Shown here: piece by piece, positions 9,886-18,999 of the stretch
How positions within the stretch are numbered: the first letter of the stretch is position 1
Layout: each line of letters starts with the position of its first letter
NCBI GenBank assembly: GCA_037447655.1
Contig: JBBHKE010000484.1
Coordinates: 1-42,228, forward strand
Length of the DNA: 42,228 nucleotides
Direction: 5' to 3'
Source: Zygnema cylindricum
Lineage: Eukaryota > Streptophyta > Zygnematophyceae > Zygnematales > Zygnemataceae
Made by a program: the position numbers and the translations under genes
The notes under the pieces: model-generated
What the model was told of the DNA's origin: nothing
The model's database searches: none
What the model saw: the letters and a program-made list of their open reading frames with translations, nothing else

Positions 9886-10778
9886 CTATCCCTTGTTTGC
9901 AGATACAATAAAACCATCTTCTATTCTAAAGCTTTTGACATGCCTCTCATTCAATGGGTGACAATTCCCTCCCAAACTATTCTTGCAAATCACAGCATAA
10001 TAAGGATCTTTATTATAACCATTTCTAACAGCATCTAAAATCAATTTATCGCGAACCACCACACTTATTTCAAAACATATACTTAAAGGATATACGACTA
10101 CATTTGTCTTTCCAATAATATGTTTGACATTAAATTTGAAATATACCAATTTTTGCATCCACGTAACATGTCTGCAAGTCATAATCTGTGTATCACTTAA
10201 TCTTTATAGATACGAGAGTGATTTATCATCACAGTGAACTGTAAATTGTTTATTATGCAAATAACAACGCCATTTCACCAATGCATGAAGTATTGCGAGT
10301 AATTATTTTTCCTGTGCTAGGTAGTTCATTTCAACATCATTGAATTTCTGGACTCAAAAGCAATAGGGTGAAAATGTTTGCCGACTTTATGACTTATGAC
10401 TGCACTTAGACCTTTATCCGATGCATCAGTAGTGATCCGAACTTCAAATTCCCCAGCAGTATTAGGATACACCAGTGTAGGGGCAGAGCTCAACTTCCTT
10501 TTTAGTTCCTCCAAATCTCTCTTCTGATTGGTGCCCCACACAAACGTCTCATTCTCTCGAAGTAAATCCGTCAAAGGTGCTACGATCATACCAAAGTTCC
10601 TGATAAATTTCGTGTAATAAGTGGCCAATCCCAAAATTGATCTAACTTTTGTGACATTGGTGGGTTGCTTCCAATTTTGGATTGCAATTTTTTTAGATGG
10701 GTCTCTTTTAACACCTTCCCCACTAACTATATGTCCCAAAAATAATTGTTCACTTTTGAGAAAACTGGATTTTGACAA
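9886..10778 (-). pseudogene. Reverse transcriptase thumb and RNase H remnant
   Basis: Two minus frames. At 10326-10778, LGHIVSGEGVKRDPSK and VRSILGLATYYTKFIRNF are the post-palm signature of gypsy reverse transcriptases, followed by the RNase H start VRITTDASDKGLSAVISH (catalytic Asp present). At 9886-10182, FNVKHIIGKTNVVVYPLSI corresponds to the RNase H end (family: HxxGxxNxxADALSR), with the ADALSR part degraded. The frame between them is disrupted. Confidence 0.85.
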
Positions 10779-10840
10779 CTTCTATATAGTTTTCTTTCCC
10801 TCAACCTTTCCAACACTTTCCTTAAATGAATTATTTGTTA

Positions 10841-11370
10841 TTATTTAGATTCGGTGTAAATTAAAATTTCATTTATAAACACGTGAACAAACTCATCTAA
10901 ATAATCTGAAAAGGTTTGGTTTATTAATCTTTGATAAGTTGGCGGTGTATTCGTCAAACCAAATGGCATTACTATCCATTCAAAATGACCGACTCTAGTT
11001 CTAAACGCAGTTTTGTCAACATCTTCGATTTTAATTGGCACTTGATTAAAGCCACTACGGAGATCAATCAAAGAAAATAATTTAGCACCTTTGAAACGAT
11101 ATATCCATCAGAAATTAAAGGTAATGGATACTTATCATTCACCGTAATCTTGTTTAGACTACGATAGTCGACACACATTCTCAACGTTCCGTCCTTCTTT
11201 TTGACGAAAAGAACGGGTGTTTCGTACGGTGATTTACTGGGCTCAATATGTCTTTTATCTAGAAGCTTATTCATATGTTTCTTTAACTCCTCCTGCTCAA
11301 AGAAACTGTGCTTATAAATCCCTGTGAGGGGGGGATTACATCCAGGTTCAACATTATTAACATGTTTCAC
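10841..11370 (-). pseudogene. Reverse transcriptase palm remnant
   Basis: The frame at 11068-11370 carries [20 protein letters not shown] followed by [10 protein letters not shown], the classic fingers/palm block of Ty3/gypsy RT. The frame at 10841-11071 carries IDLRSGFNQVPI, then FRTRVGHFEWIVMPFGLTN, then FVHVFINEILIYTES. The last motif is YxDD/FxDD in active enzymes and is N-E here, so both catalytic Asp residues of the motif are gone. Dead pol. Confidence 0.9.
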
Positions 11371-11611
11371 ATCTCAGGAAGGTGGCCTCGTTGAGGGTAA
11401 GTCACTTGAAAAACATCTCTAATTTTAAAAATCAAATGTTTAACAGTTGCATCAGATATATTAATGTCAGTTACAAAATCAAATTTTTGTTTTTCAAGAT
11501 TTTTAGTCATGTCTGATTTAGGAATAACATTAATGTTAGTGTTTTCTCCCCCCCTTTCATCAGTAACTGCCTCAATTACTAATTACAAGAAAGCATGATT
11601 TTTTTTATCTT

Positions 11612-12260
11612 TTAAATGCTTTTTAAATTATTTAGCAAAAAAATCACACGTTCCACTCCAAATTTGGTAATATTATTTATATGATTCTTATGCAATTTCT
11701 TCAAAGGTAATGTTTGCAAAACCTTCCAGTTGTTGTCAGACTTCACTCTCAACGTGTTAGTTTCCCAATTAATTTGAGGATTTTGTTTTGTTAACCATGG
11801 CTTTCTTAGTATTAGCTCCTTACTACCCAAATTCATTATTTCACACACAATTTGCATTTTATGCCCTTGGATATCAACTTCTATTGTGTCAGTTTGTAAA
11901 TCTAATGGGGACTTATTACCATTTGCCACCTGAAAATGCAAAGGTTTTTCCCTTATGACTGTAGGAATTTTATTTTCCCCCTACAAACTTATGTGAAATA
12001 AAATTACGTGAAGCACTTGAATCTACCATAATTTTCAATGGTTTTCGTTCCACTAAAGACCCGAATCTGATCAAACTGTGTTTGGTGTCATCGTTAATTA
12101 ACTGTCTTAACATAGGTATGATGTTAAGAGTTTTATCAGAAGGATTGTTCAAACTATGGGGTGTAGTTAGCATCATAATAAATTCAGCTATCCTAGCCTT
12201 TCCACTCATTAGCTTGCCCTCCAAACTTAACTCCTTAACCTTTAGATCTGGTCGACTCAA
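11612..12260 (-). pseudogene. Retropepsin (protease) remnant
   Basis: The frame at 11970-12260 ends KIMVDSSASRNFISHKF, matching the gypsy protease site VDSGATHNFIS with the catalytic DSG changed to DSS. The frame at 11612-11941 holds the C-terminal flap block ELILRKPWLTKQNPQINW (family: DxILGMxWL). The frames are split by a frameshift near 11950. Confidence 0.8.
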
Positions 12261-12274
12261 CCGAGGACTTTCAG

Positions 12275-12560
12275 CTAGTGCTTTGCGTTTCCCACCTCCT
12301 GGGCTTCCTGCTCAGCTAAGTAAAATGCATTATCTTCCTGAAGACCTTCATTGAGATCAACTTTTTTAAGAGATCCCTTATCTATACAGTCCTTAGCGTA
12401 ATGATCTGGACCTACGCATTTAAAACAAGTGACTTTCTTTTTCGGTTTTGTGCATTCTCTTCTAAAATGTCCCTCCCTCTCCATAGTTATAACAGTTAAT
12501 TTTCTTCAGTTGTGCACACTCAAATGTCGTATGACCCCTTTTCTCACAGATAGTGCATAT
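12275..12560 (-). pseudogene. gag zinc knuckles remnant
   Basis: CFKCVGPDHYAKDC is an intact CX2CX4HX4C knuckle. Just upstream, GHFRREC is the second half of another knuckle whose first half (NCYNYG) lies in a shifted frame and has Tyr in place of the second Cys. A tandem-knuckle nucleocapsid followed by protease is usual for plant gypsy gag-pol. Confidence 0.8.
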
Positions 12561-13600
12561 GTGTTTACTAAGATTAGGTTTTTTTGAGCATTAATGCTCG
12601 GTTTATGACTCTTAATGTAGCCCCTTCTATTGTGAAATTTATTTTCTGCATTAACACTCTGTCCACCTTTCTGATTTCCCGTGAAGATATTTTGCCTTTT
12701 GACAAGACCTGCATTCAAATTCTCTTGCTCAAATTCCTCTTCACCCTACTCTGATACTTCATTGGAATTTCCCGTGAGTGATCAAGTTTCACGATTATAT
12801 CCCAAGTGATCCTCTAATTTTAATGCCTTATCTTATGTTTATTCAGATTATTTAATTTTTGATGTTTCAGTTCACATTTCAGTATGGGATTCAGATAATT
12901 CAATAAATGCAACTTAGCCATTTTATCAGTCAAACCCATGACGTGAATATTAGAGGAGTCAAATTCTACAACATAAACTTTAACAGATACAATCTGCTTA
13001 CAGTTCAGCCACTTTTCTTCCATTCTAGATTTTCTAAGTGACAGACAAGAAACGCGATTTGATTACGGTTTTAAAAGCTTCCCAATCAGCATTATCAAGA
13101 ATCAAATTAGACCTTCTTTGAGTGTAATACCAAATTTGAGCATCACCTTTCAGAGAGTCAACAGCAAAAAAAGTAAAATCCTCGCGATCACAATTCCTAC
13201 ATTCTAAATAATACACCATATCAAAAATCCAATCATCCAACTCATCAATCTTCTTACCATAGAAAGATGGTGCTTCACTAACAGACAATTTCATATCTCT
13301 TATCTTCTTAGGTCTATTGTGATTATCCTCCTTAAAACTGGCATTCCTCTTACCACTCTCACCCTTTTGGTCATTAACATTATTTCTGGATTGAATTAAA
13401 TTTATTAGCTCATCCAATTTCAGATTTGAAATATTTTCGTTTTCGTTAACGTCCTTCAATTCACTTTTCAACTTATAAATTGTTTCATCCACAGTTGCAA
13501 CATGATTATTAAACCTTTTGACCAATTTCACGCTAGATTTCTTTAAGACATTCAAGGCATTTTTCATTTCACATATCAATGCATAATTTGCCATTATCAC
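12506..13600 (-). pseudogene. gag remnant of minus-strand gypsy element
   Basis: The longest frame, 13034-13600 (188 codons from ATG), has a lysine-rich coiled N-terminus, SEAPSFYGKKIDELDDWIFD and DSLKGDAQIWYY (capsid motifs), then FKTVIKSRF. The continuation in other frames at 12820-13023 and 12506-12718 includes VKRQNIF. At least two frameshifts. The same capsid blocks occur in the plus-strand remnant at 8041-8917 and in the third copy at 20033-20400. Confidence 0.85.
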
Positions 13601-14119
13601 ACAATGAAATCAAGCAATAAAAAAAAAGTAGAATATAAATATCGAAAAGAGTTTGCAGCAAATTTGAAGTCCTCAGATTTCTCCAATCCGTCTCTTCGTT
13701 CCCTTAACAAATTTTTTGAAAGATATCAAAATCTGAAAAATCAAATAAACATTAAAAGTAAGTTAGTGAAAATCCAATTTTCCCAAACATTGAAATAGAA
13801 AGGTAAAATGTTTCCCCACAAATTTTACAACAACATAATTGAAAGCAACTAAATGTAACAATTTAGGGTTTGAAAAGTTTTAAGTCATTTTTGGACTCTT
13901 TTGCCCTTGAATAAGTAAAATGCTCCACGTTTCTTCTCCACCGATAGCAAATTTCCCATTTCTCACTACATCCGGATCCTTTACTCTCTAATCCTCACAT
14001 CCTCACTCTTCATAGCTTCAAGCCCTCCCTCTACACATGAATCATTGCTAGGAGAAGGCAAGTTTGTTTGGCCTCTAAGTAATTGGAGTGAGCTTTACCG
14101 GTGGCTACACTAACCACCC
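13601..14119 (-). mobile_element. Leader of minus-strand gypsy element, gag-proximal part
   Basis: Reverse complement of 7440-8030 in outline, including CTTCAAGCCCTCCCTCTACA near 14017. It ends in CACCC (14115-14119), the left copy of the duplication flanking the inserted element. Confidence 0.75.
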
Positions 14120-14879
14120 TGAAACTCTGAGACCTCCATAAGTCCTCAGAGTGGACAGCTTCCAAGAAGCCTCTAGGATAATCCTGACCCCTTTGTGTTT
14201 AAGCAAAAATAACTGCCACCCTGGCAGACAAAAACTGACCACCTTCACCCCTGTGAAGACAAGACTCCCCTGAGTCGATAGCAAAAAGAATCTCTGAATT
14301 TGCTCCCCTGAGCAGTAAGTTATGAAGGGTCAAAGTTGACCTTTTGTACAGAAGCTCTCTGGGAGAGAGGGTCCTATCTCCTAATTTTTCTAAGTCCTAT
14401 CTCTCTCACAGACTCTATCTACTGATGTACGGAACCAATCAGAATACAGTTCCGTACGCAAAAGTACATCTGCCGGTGTACTTTATGTACGAACATTGTA
14501 CGACATGTCCCAAATGTCGACACATGTCATATCCGGATTCGGTGCCATAATCTCCGGAGATTCCACGATCCAATGTAATTTCGCCACGCGTCATCCGATG
14601 TGGCGATGACCACAAACCGCCGAAATCTTCTTCCGCGATCTCGGCGCTAATTCCGGCCGTCCGATTAGAATCTAATTTAATCGTAGCCGTAATAAATACA
14701 TGCGCGGTATTCGTTTCACTTACGAAATAAAATGCGCGGTATTGATTTTGTGCATGTACCGTATTCCGTACTTATACATTACCGGATCTATGTATACCGT
14801 ACACAGTTACAGTTAAATGATTTAACCTACGTATTAATGTTTATATTAATATCGTACTATATATTACGTAAGACTACTG

Positions 14880-14957
14880 CTAGACTTAACGGCTAAGGCT
14901 ACTGGCTATCTACTATTTGACGGCCGGCAGGTACCAGGATCAAATCCTGTCGGCGGC
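14880..14957 (+). promoter_or_regulatory. tRNA-like pol III box A/B-like module, copy 1
   Basis: GGATCAAATCC (14938-14948) has the spacing of a tRNA T-loop/box B (family GGTTCGAATCC). GGCTAAGGC upstream (near 14890) resembles a box A end. The paired module in copy 2 is clearer. The acceptor stem does not close, so this is not called a tRNA gene. Confidence 0.45.
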
Positions 14958-15021
14958 ATATCCCTTTTAGTAAATAATCCCTAAACTAGTATAAATTTCC
15001 CGTTAACCTCAGGATAGCCTA

Positions 15022-15168
15022 GGTAGCCATGGCTCTAGCTTCCTCTCCAATTTCTCAGTGACTGCGACAAGTTTGAGAGTTGGAGAGAGAAGTTAGAGGT
15101 AGACTGCCTCGGCTTTTTTTTATTTCTATTCAGACCTAGAAAATACCTTAAAACCATTAGTTTCTACA
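15022..15168 (+). repeat. Conserved 3' body of the TG...CA element
   Basis: Starts GGTAGCCATGGCTCTAGC, includes TTCTCAGTGACTGCGACAAG and ends TTTCTACA. It occurs again, almost unchanged and inverted, at 16110-16251, and more diverged at about 21050-21152 (minus). Confidence 0.85.
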
Positions 15169-15374
15169 CACCCCGCTTGAGTCATTAGGACCTAAGCACG
15201 CCCCACATCTAACGAGCGGACGCAAGAAGTGTAGTCACTTAGTTTCCCTCTAATCCCGTACCATTTCACATTGTGGTTTCACCTACCTAGGTCAGAGCAC
15301 TTTCACCGGTCACAGCAGTCGATTTTCGGGTGAGCAAAATTCTCTTTGGTTTCTAACCAAAGCTTTGATACCAT
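15169..15374 (-). mobile_element. Leader and primer-binding site of minus-strand gypsy element
   Basis: Continues the leader after the insertion. The reverse strand of 15363-15374 reads TGGTATCAAAGC, the same initiator-Met type site as at 7209-7220, adjoining the LTR end at 15376. Confidence 0.85.
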
Positions 15375-15817
15375 ATGTAATAAGATATCCTACCTCTCAC
15401 AAAATCCCATTACTATAACCAATTTGAACCACTCGTTCCTCGCATTCGAAAATACATATCCACATTGAAAAGCACTCACATAAGGATAAACTTTAAATTA
15501 GAAGAAGCTTTTGTCCACATAACATTAGCTTGGTTTTTTGCCCTCGTGGCTCAACCCTTCTTTTTAAAGTGTTTTCCACTACTCTCCACACTTGATAATT
15601 TTATCTCTTAACTACTAAAACACTACTTAGTTTGTAAGAGATTTCAGTGCAAAAATGCCATTACTCCAATTTGGTTTTAAACGCTAAAGACCAAAATTAG
15701 TCAGAATTTCCACAATCTTTTCCAAAGGAAAAGATGTCTACTCTTCTCTTATACTTCACTATTTATCTATCATCACCCTGGACTAGCTAGGTCAGAGTAA
15801 ACGCTCAGCAATGACTT

Positions 15818-16080
15818 AGGGCATGGTTACATCAGGAGGTCTCTGTAATAGTACAGACATCAAAATTTCTGTATTACAGAGGCCTCGGTTACATCGCGTA
15901 TCGTCTGTAAATAGGTTTTTACATGCGTGTTCTTTTTTGAATGGTTCCACGTAAGTCGACGATCTTATCTCTAAAATCGCAAAGATTTGAAAATCGACCA
16001 TTTTCGTATGAAAATCCGTACTTGCGTACTTCACACTTGTACTTCGCAAGTGTACCGCGTCAATGTACCTCAGAGATCTC
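15818..16080. mobile_element. Possible small inverted-repeat element inside the LTR
   Basis: Left end GGTTACATCAGGAGGTCTCTG and right end (reverse strand) GCAGGAGATCTCTGAGG share a CAGGAGRTCTCTG core. A second AGAGGCCTCGGTTACATCGC motif lies at 15877-15896. Boundaries and target duplication are not clear. Confidence 0.35.
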
Positions 16081-16109
16081 CTGCACTTTGCTGACTTTCA
16101 GGAAAAAAC

Positions 16110-16251
16110 TGTAGAAATTAATGATTTTAAGTATTTTCTAGGTCTGAATAGAAATAAAGAAGCCGAGGCAGTCTACCTCTAACTTCTCTCTCCAACTCTC
16201 AAACTTGTCGCAGTCACTGAGAAATTGGAGAGGAAGCTAGAGCCATGGCTA
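16110..16251 (-). mobile_element. 5'-truncated copy of the TG...CA element tail
   Basis: Reverse complement of 15022-15168 with few differences, keeping the exact TTTCTACA terminus (16110) and stopping just upstream of the AGCCATGGCT motif. The tRNA-like part and everything 5' of it are missing. Retained 3' end with lost 5' end is typical of truncated reverse transcription, although deletion is equally possible. Confidence 0.75.
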
Positions 16252-16302
16252 AACACTTAAATACCATTTTACGAACAAGTTCGATTCACTATTATTGTTA
16301 CA

Positions 16303-16711
16303 CTAGTCTAGGGCGATGATGCATAAATAGGCAAGTCTAAGAGAAAGTAAACATATTTTCCTTTGGAAAAGTTTGTGGAAATTATGACTGGTCTTGGTCA
16401 TGAGCAATTAAAACCAATTTGGAGCAATAACATTTTTGCACTGAAATCTCTTATCAACTAAATAGTGTTTTAGTAGTTAAAAGATATAATTATTAAGAGT
16501 GGGGAGTAGTGGAAAACATTTTAAAAGAATGGTTTAGCCACGAGGGCAAGAGACCAAGCTAATGTTATGTGGACAAAAGCTTCTTCTAATTTAAAGTTTA
16601 TCTTTATGTGAGTGTTTTTCAATGTGGATATGTATTTTCTAATGCGTGGAATGTGTGGTTGAAAATGGTTGTGGTAATGGGATTTTTTGAGAGGTAGGAG
16701 ATCCTGTTACA
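16303..16711 (+). mobile_element. 3' LTR fragment of plus-strand gypsy element
   Basis: Aligns with 6800-7206 (GGCGATGATG, ATAAATAGGCAAGTCTA, TTTCCTTTGGAAAAGTTT and following) and ends CCTGTTACA, directly followed by CGGAG, the same 5-bp target site as before the 5' LTR. The first ~545 bp of this LTR are absent; the minus-strand LTR terminus abuts it. Confidence 0.85.
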
Positions 16712-16716
16712 CGGAG
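16712..16716 (+). repeat. Target-site duplication CGGAG, right copy
   Basis: Pairs with 6248-6252 and shows that the 5' LTR at 6253 and this 3' LTR fragment descend from one integration. Confidence 0.85.
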
Positions 16717-16895
16717 ATACCATGTCTGTACACCACACTATTTCCATCGCAATGTACTTCCATTATTTACACTAATTGTAAAAAAACCCTCGTTAGAATA
16801 ATAGAAAAAATATAATTATGGATTGTATTTCAGTTTTTTTTTTTTTTTAAAGGGCACCAAATTAGCGTTATTTATTCTAATAGCGATTGGCGGTG
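16717..16895. mobile_element. Right half of the TA-CACC small transposon split at 6252
   Basis: Contains the family block TGTACACCACACTATTTCC (as at 17572 and 39282) and ends AATAGCGATTGGCGGTG followed by TA (16896-16897). Its terminus, read inward, is CACCGCCAATCGCTATTAG and pairs with CACCGTCAATCACTAATAG at 5864. Confidence 0.75.
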
Positions 16896-17015
16896 TACTA
16901 TACTTCAAAATTGTGACGGTTGTAGACGTGGGTGTAATTTGTGACGGTGTCACATGACTACAAAACTTGCGACAATGGATAATGTATACAAAATAGCGAC
17001 GGTTCAAGGCGTCTA

Positions 17016-17828
17016 CACCGCGAATCGTTATTAGCGTCAAGGTTTTTTTCGCCACTTTAAACAACTTTTCTGTGTACACACTTGTCGCATTGTGGACCAT
17101 ATTTTTTCCGTACACATTTGTCGGATTGTAGACCTGACGGTTGCGATTGAAAGGTAGTCAATCGAAAGCTGAGAATGCTACACCGCCAATCGCTATTAGC
17201 GTACATGTTTCTTTAGCGTATAGGAATAACTACAATGATTTGCGCTAATTAGGAATTTGAAAAATTTCAAAAAAATCATACATTCTAATTGTTTACTAAT
17301 GCTAATTTGGGTCTTTGAAAAAAAAAATCGGTGGCAAACATGCTTATATTAATATAGGTACTTGTATAAAATCAGACAAATCGTACGTTCACACAGTCGA
17401 AACGTGGTTGTTGGACGAATATGTGCGAACGTGATATTTGACAGCCCGATTCCATCCCCTTTTTAGAGCATATAATCTCATGCGTTCGTGTTTACTTTAA
17501 CTCATTAATTATACTTTTTCACTTAGAAAGGTACAATTTTGTACGTTCTGACACTTAACGTACACCACACAATTAATGACAACGTACTTTCGTTTTTACG
17601 CTAATTGGACAAATAACCCTAAATGGCTTAAAGGAAAAAACAAAATAATTTATGCCATTTAAGAATTCGGAAAAAAAAGCGTGACCGAATTAGCGTTCCA
17701 TACACTAATAGCGATCGAGGGTGAACCTTTCAATCGCAACCGTCAAGTCCACAATCCGAGAAGTGTGTACGGAGAAAATATGTTTTAAGTGGAGAAAATA
17801 ACTTTGACGCTAAAAAAGATTCACGGTG
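17016..17828. mobile_element. Foldback-type TA-CACC element with long inverted repeats
   Basis: TA-flanked (17014-17015 and 17829-17830). The left arm from CACCGCGAATCGTTATTAG to about 17150 is the reverse complement, with mismatches, of the right arm 17726-17828; shared blocks include GACGGTTGCGATTGAAAGG, and GTACACA..TTGTCG-type sequence. The arms exceed 100 bp. The space between them holds a second element (17181-17723) of the same terminal family. Confidence 0.65.
17181..17723. mobile_element. TA-CACC small transposon nested in the foldback element
   Basis: Left end CACCGCCAATCGCTATTAG after TA (17179-17180); right end, read inward, CACCCTCGATCGCTATTAG. 543 bp. The internal blocks near 17365-17440 and 17570-17640 match the split copy (5864/16895) and 39282-39330. 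The right flanking bases are AA rather than TA. No open frame for a transposase. Confidence 0.65.
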
Positions 17829-17829
17829 T

Positions 17830-18540
17830 AGTTTTTTGTGACATTGTAGATGTTTGGGGGCTGTGACGTTTTGACATCATGCTCACTTGTAATAGTGCGA
17901 CGTCACTAATTCTAAAATTTGACGTCACTAATTCCAAAACTTTCCGCCATGGTTATCCGACTTTGTTTTTTCGTCTTTTCTCACTTTACTTGCCATCCAA
18001 ATACCCCCAAAAACGGTAAAAAGTATTTTCTTTTAGAGATCTTTCATTTGATTCCACTATTATCATTTTTCATTGCAATAATTGTGAGATAGGCGTAGTA
18101 ATGGGAGAGGGAGAGAGAAAGAGGCGCCTTTAGGACTTCGGTTTTGACGAAATGGTGACTATTAGTTGAGACCCCTCCACGGCCCTTGTAAGGAAATACG
18201 TGCACGGAAAAAAGTACTCACAGACTAGAAACGTGTAATGGGTTTTTTTTTGGGACTTTGGGCAAAAAAGTTTTCAAAACCTCTAACGCGTGCCACAGCG
18301 TCTGCCTATTCGTTCATATTATGAAACGTCTATTAAATCGCCTCGCGAGGTGATTTGAGTATAAATTTCAAAATCAGTAGAAGGGACATGAAAATGGGTC
18401 GAAATGCGCTAGAGGACAAAGTACAGTACATTTAAAGTGTCAAAGTGACGCAAATTGTACTGTGGTAATTTCAATATTTTGGAACGGCCCCGTACTTTCC
18501 CGTTGCGGGCTAAGTTTAGGAGGAAAACGACACAAAAAAA
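17830..18540 (+). repeat. Palindrome-centred repeat family, copy C
   Basis: The left part (17835-18130, with TGACGTCAC, CCATGG, GAGAGGGAGAGAG) is the reverse complement of 24190-24430. The centre has CCCCTCCACGGCCC (near 18174) and the palindrome at 18335-18356. The right part has GAAAATGGGTCGAAA and GAGGAAAACGACAC as in copies A and B. Same orientation as A and B. Confidence 0.65.
18335..18356. repeat. 22-bp palindrome (copy C, one mismatch)
   Basis: Differs from 3238-3259 only by A to G at 18340, so 10 of 11 pairs remain. Confidence 0.9.
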
Positions 18541-18990
18541 CCCTTTATCACGTGGGAAAATGCCCTTATTGCTCTACCGGTAAAATTACATGCGTACGAA
18601 TAAAGTGAAGAAATTGAAAGTACAATTAGCGTCATCTTTAAATTTCTAATGTATTACATGTCGTCGTCTTGTGTTTTTCGACCTACGGACATGTCATGCC
18701 ACGTCATCTTCAAACTTTACCTTAAAACACATCCGTGTTTTTTTTTTTTTAAACACATTCGTGTTTTAATGTATCCTCGCTCCACAAATAGGGAAGAAAA
18801 ACCGCACGTCTCAAAGGATTTCAAATTTTTTTCGACAAGGAGAAGTACAAGATTTTAGTTTCCGCCTGTTTCCATCCAAAAAGTTTGTTTTTTTTGTAGT
18901 GGTCTCAAGAATTCTATGAGTATGTGCCCATGTGTTGAAATATTGTTTCTTTTCTGTCATTTTCCTTTAAATTTCAGTCCCCGACGCAAA
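18541..18990. other. Decayed repeat sequence, no gene
   Basis: 18615-18700 resembles the left part of copy E (23850-23905; shared CAAAGTACA-type and ATGTCGTCGTC-type blocks), so this may be a further broken copy. Poly-T tract near 18739. Nothing coding. Confidence 0.5.
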
Positions 18991-18999
18991 AACCGTTTG

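Larger units (their letters stand above)
14120..15168 (+). mobile_element. TG...CA element, copy 1 (solo-LTR-like, with tRNA-like module)
   Basis: A 1049-bp insertion in the gypsy leader. The uninterrupted leader reads CCCACCCCGCTTGAG (reverse of 7405-7419); here it is split, with CACCC present at both 14115-14119 and 15169-15173. The insert starts TGAAACTCTGAGACC and ends AGTTTCTACA. TG...CA ends plus a 5-bp duplication are what a solo LTR would leave. A second copy is on the minus strand at about 21050-22133, sharing a CCTCTAGGATAAT block, a GCCACCCTGGCA block, GCAAAAAGAATC, a tRNA-like block, and the 3' body GGTAGCCATGGCT / TCTCAGTGACT. No coding frame. Confidence 0.75.
8915..16302 (-). 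mobile_element. Minus-strand Ty3/gypsy element (3'-truncated, nested)
   Basis: Read on the minus strand: 5' LTR (16302-15376), primer-binding site, leader, gag, zinc knuckle, protease, reverse transcriptase, RNase H and integrase, the Ty3/gypsy order (integrase last). The 3' LTR is missing; the element ends near 8915 inside the integrase C-terminal tail, joined to plus-strand gag. Its outer TG terminus (16302) abuts the middle of a plus-strand LTR. All coding frames are interrupted, so it is dead. The leader carries a 1049-bp insertion at 14120-15168. Confidence 0.88.
15376..16302 (-). mobile_element. 5' LTR of minus-strand gypsy element (rearranged inside)
   Basis: On the minus strand it starts TGTAACAATAATAG at 16302 and runs to the primer-binding site. 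15376-15815 and 16255-16302 align with the LTR at 22141-23092, but the middle (about 15816-16254) is unrelated to it: it holds a possible small inverted-repeat element and a truncated inverted copy of the TG...CA element tail. About 480 bp of original LTR appears to have been replaced. Confidence 0.75.
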
